From Actinomadura sp. DC4 (GTDB taxonomy: Bacteria > Actinomycetota > Actinomycetes > Streptosporangiales > Streptosporangiaceae): a DNA stretch of 64,000 nt. The position numbers were made by a program, and so were the translations under genes. Below are positions 61,996-64,000 of the stretch, piece by piece. The number at the start of each line of letters is the position of its first letter. Within the stretch, counting starts at the first letter, position 1. The notes beneath the pieces were generated by a model. The model was given only the letters and a program-made list of their open reading frames with translations, was not told where the DNA came from and searched no databases. The stretch spans positions 62,001 through 126,000 of the forward strand of contig NZ_JAUEQY010000006.1 in NCBI RefSeq assembly GCF_030406325.1. Direction: 5' to 3'.

Positions 61996-64000
61996 CTAGT
62001 CCTGGGACTCCTTGGAGCGCTTGTCGAGTGAGGCGAGGTAGGCGTTGTAGTCCGACAGCTCGTCGTCGGCCTGGGCGGCCTCGGCGCGGTCGGCGTTGCG
62101 CTCCAGGCGGCGAGCCAGGCGGCGGTCCTCGGCGAACCACTGGAACACCATCGCGACCAGCACGATGAAGGTCGGGATCTCCCCGAACGCCCAGGCGATC
62201 GAGCCGCCGGTGTGCTGGTCCGACAGGATCGAGGCGCCCCACGGGCGGCGCAGGGCGGTGTACCACCCGAGCGCCAGCGGCCTGCCGAGGTTCATCAGCG
62301 CCAGGCCGAAGAACGCGTGGAACGGCATCGTCACGAACAGCAGGAGCATCCTGGCGAGGTACGGGAGCTTGCGCGGGGTCGGGTCGACGCCGATCAGCAC
62401 CCAGAAGAACAGCGACCCGGCCACCAGGAAGTGCACGAGCATCACCAGATGCCCGACATGGGCGCGCATGAGGTAACCGAACAGCGGCGTGAAGTACACG
62501 AGGTACGTGCTGCCGATGAAGATCACCGTGGCCGTGGCGGGGTGCCCGATGATCCGCATGGCCCGGCTGTGCAGAATGATCGTCAGCCATTCGCGCGGCC
62601 CTCGGTCGCCGCGGATCGCGGCCGGTTTCAAGGCGCGCAGCGCGAGGGTCACCGGGGCGCCCAGCACGAGCAGGATCGGGCTCAGCATCGACAGCACCAT
62701 GTGCTGGATCATGTGCGTGCTGAACAGCACCGGAGAGTAGGTCGCGACGCCGGTCATGGTGACGGCGACGATCGTGACCAGGCCGAGGGCCCAGGCGATC
62801 GTACGGCCGACCGGCCAGGCGTCGCCCCGGCGGAGCAGGCGCGTGACCCCGGCGGCGTACAGGCCACCGAGCACGACGACCAGCACCGCGAAGAACAGGT
62901 CGGGCCTCCACATCGTGGCCAGCCGGGCGAACGTGATCGGCGGCGGCATCGGGAAGCCGATCACCGAGGTGACCGGGTCCTCGTCGACGGTCGAGGCGGG
63001 CGGCGCGGTACGGGCCAGCGCGACGGCGACGCCGAGGGTGGCGGTCATCACGATGACCTCGACCCCGGCGAGCCGGACGAACGCCCACGGCGGCCGGATC
63101 ACCGCCCGCCGGGCGTACCCCTTGGGGCTGTGCGCCATGAGGGCCGGCAGCGTGCGCCCGCGGTGGAGGTAGCCGAAGATCCCCAAGATCGTGAACAGGG
63201 CCACCTTGACCAGGACCAGCCGGCCGTAGTCGGTGGTGTAGAGCAGGGACGGGTCGGGCAGGCGGGACACGACGTTCGCGGCGCCGCTGCCCCCGACCGC
63301 GATGTAGCACCAGAGCGCCATCCGGCTGAACCGCGCCGCCGCCACGCCGAGGTGGTCGCCGCCGTGCGCGGCGTGCCAGACGAGCAGCAGCAGGCCGCCG
63401 ACCCACGGGGCGAGCGCGGTGATGTGCATCGCGAGGGCGCTGATGGCCAGCTCGTGGTTGGGCGAGGCCGAGGAGTGCCCGGTGAGCGGGGGCGGCAGGA
63501 GGGCGATGATCGAGACGACGAGCAGCCCCGCCGCCGCGCCCGGTGTGGCCTCCGTACGGGCCAGCAACGCGATCATCGCCGCGATCAGCACGACGAACAT
63601 CAGCGCGGTGCCCTGCGGGAGCTGGCCGACGTAGCTCGACAGCTCGCCGCCGCTCACCACCCGGTCGGCCGGCACGCCGAGGATGTCGGAGACGGTGAAG
63701 ATCAGCGTGGCTCCGGCGCCGGCCGCCCAGACGGCGGCGATCCAGGAGGCGCCCCGGAGGTAGCGGACGGCCTGGGGGTCGAGCGTCCCGCGCGTGGTCG
63801 GCAGCAGCACCGCGGCGCCGAGGAGGACGCCGACGGTCAGCGTGCCGCCGGCCTCCATCGTGAAGCGCGCGACGGGCAGGCCCCAGCGGGTCAGGGTGCC
63901 GGCGTCGCCGAGACCGGGGATGACCTGCTCGCGCAGCGCGCCGCCGGCGAGGCCGGCGACGACCATGGCGGCGATGCCCGCGAGCGCGGCCGCCGCCGCG
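61996..64000 (-). CDS. CopD-CtaG fusion membrane protein (5' end beyond window)
   Basis: Large polytopic membrane protein. The N-terminal part is a CopD-like copper-resistance domain (about residues 1-300, with NHELAISALAMHITALAPWV). The C-terminal part is a caa3-type CtaG domain with STHMIQHMVLSMLSPILLVL and MPFHAFFGLALM, important for copper delivery to cytochrome oxidase. An internal ATG at 63966 gives 656 aa, but the frame is open to the window edge, so the real start may lie beyond it. It likely supplies copper or assembles the CuA/CuB centre. The tail is charged. Confidence 0.88.
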   Translation of the reverse strand, partial: AAAAALAGIAAMVVAGLAGGALREQVIPGLGDAGTLTRWGLPVARFTMEAGGTLTVGVLLGAAVLLPTTRGTLDPQAVRYLRGASWIAAVWAAGAGATLIFTVSDILGVPADRVVSGGELSSYVGQLPQGTALMFVVLIAAMIALLARTEATPGAAAGLLVVSIIALLPPPLTGHSSASPNHELAISALAMHITALAPWVGGLLLLVWHAAHGGDHLGVAAARFSRMALWCYIAVGGSGAANVVSRLPDPSLLYTTDYGRLVLVKVALFTILGIFGYLHRGRTLPALMAHSPKGYARRAVIRPPWAFVRLAGVEVIVMTATLGVAVALARTAPPASTVDEDPVTSVIGFPMPPPITFARLATMWRPDLFFAVLVVVLGGLYAAGVTRLLRRGDAWPVGRTIAWALGLVTIVAVTMTGVATYSPVLFSTHMIQHMVLSMLSPILLVLGAPVTLALRALKPAAIRGDRGPREWLTIILHSRAMRIIGHPATATVIFIGSTYLVYFTPLFGYLMRAHVGHLVMLVHFLVAGSLFFWVLIGVDPTPRKLPYLARMLLLFVTMPFHAFFGLALMNLGRPLALGWYTALRRPWGASILSDQHTGGSIAWAFGEIPTFIVLVAMVFQWFAEDRRLARRLERNADRAEAAQADDELSDYNAYLASLDKRSKESQD

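Overview
The window is very GC-rich and densely coded. Many genes start with GTG, and many have a TANNNT -10 hexamer only 6-8 bases before the start codon, so they are probably leaderless. It contains GlnR-type boxes, glnE, two glutamine synthetases, a SARP regulator, an F420-dependent reductase and polyphosphate glucokinase. Together these point to a filamentous actinomycete, most likely in or near the Streptosporangiales/Streptomycetales. The genus is not resolved. No tRNA, rRNA, CRISPR array, prophage or complete insertion sequence was seen.

Layout. 0-1.2 kb: a small conserved protein and a membrane-anchored DsbA-like thioredoxin (minus strand). 1.2-7.7 kb: a cobalamin riboswitch followed by an overlapping B12 run: secreted SCO2322-type protein, ECF transporter T, fused A-A and S components, then cobU and cobS. 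8.5-21.1 kb: a core block that matches the mycobacterial pepB-dlaT-Rv2216-lipB-(lipA)-Rv2219-Rv2219A-glnA1 order, but lipA is missing and unrelated genes stand in its place. 21.1-23.8 kb: gene-poor, with a 40-bp imperfect direct repeat and possible gene remnants, plus HAD and OsmC genes. 23.8-26.0 kb: two tandem PAP2 membrane phosphatases and a PH-like membrane protein. 26.0-28.9 kb: a small, apparently decayed or minimal RiPP-like locus: SARP regulator, 17-codon peptide with a strong RBS, LanM N-terminal fragment, and a 2OG-oxygenase-like gene with a one-base frameshift. A divergent 39-codon leaderless ORF lies next to it.

29-41 kb: glnE, an NmrA-like oxidoreductase, a DHA2 efflux pump with a divergent TetR regulator and multi-copy operator, a lipoprotein, a gene fragment, glnA2, and a polar amino-acid ABC transporter with two paralogous binding lipoproteins. 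41-45 kb: two more MFS pumps and a TetR gene. 45-57.4 kb: panB, an asparaginase-like protein that has lost catalytic residues, nadE, a PAS/GAF/SpoIIE/HATPase phosphatase, ppgK, map, a LigD phosphoesterase fused to a ligase-like domain without the catalytic lysine, a YdjM-type membrane hydrolase, an HtrA-like lipoprotein protease and an aspartic-protease-like lipoprotein. 57.6-64 kb: a MOSC protein, an HxlR regulator divergent from a frameshifted NAD(P)-binding gene, an overlapping npdG-panE-BtuF-like operon, and a CopD-CtaG fusion running off the right end.

Together these genes cover nitrogen assimilation (glnA/glnE/glnA2 and an amino-acid ABC system), lipoylation and 2-oxo-acid dehydrogenase function (lpd, sucB, lipB), B12 uptake and salvage, and pantothenate and NAD synthesis. 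The least expected part is the RiPP-like locus at 26-29 kb. It may be a dying lanthipeptide cluster or a minimal system using a LanM N-terminal domain alone.
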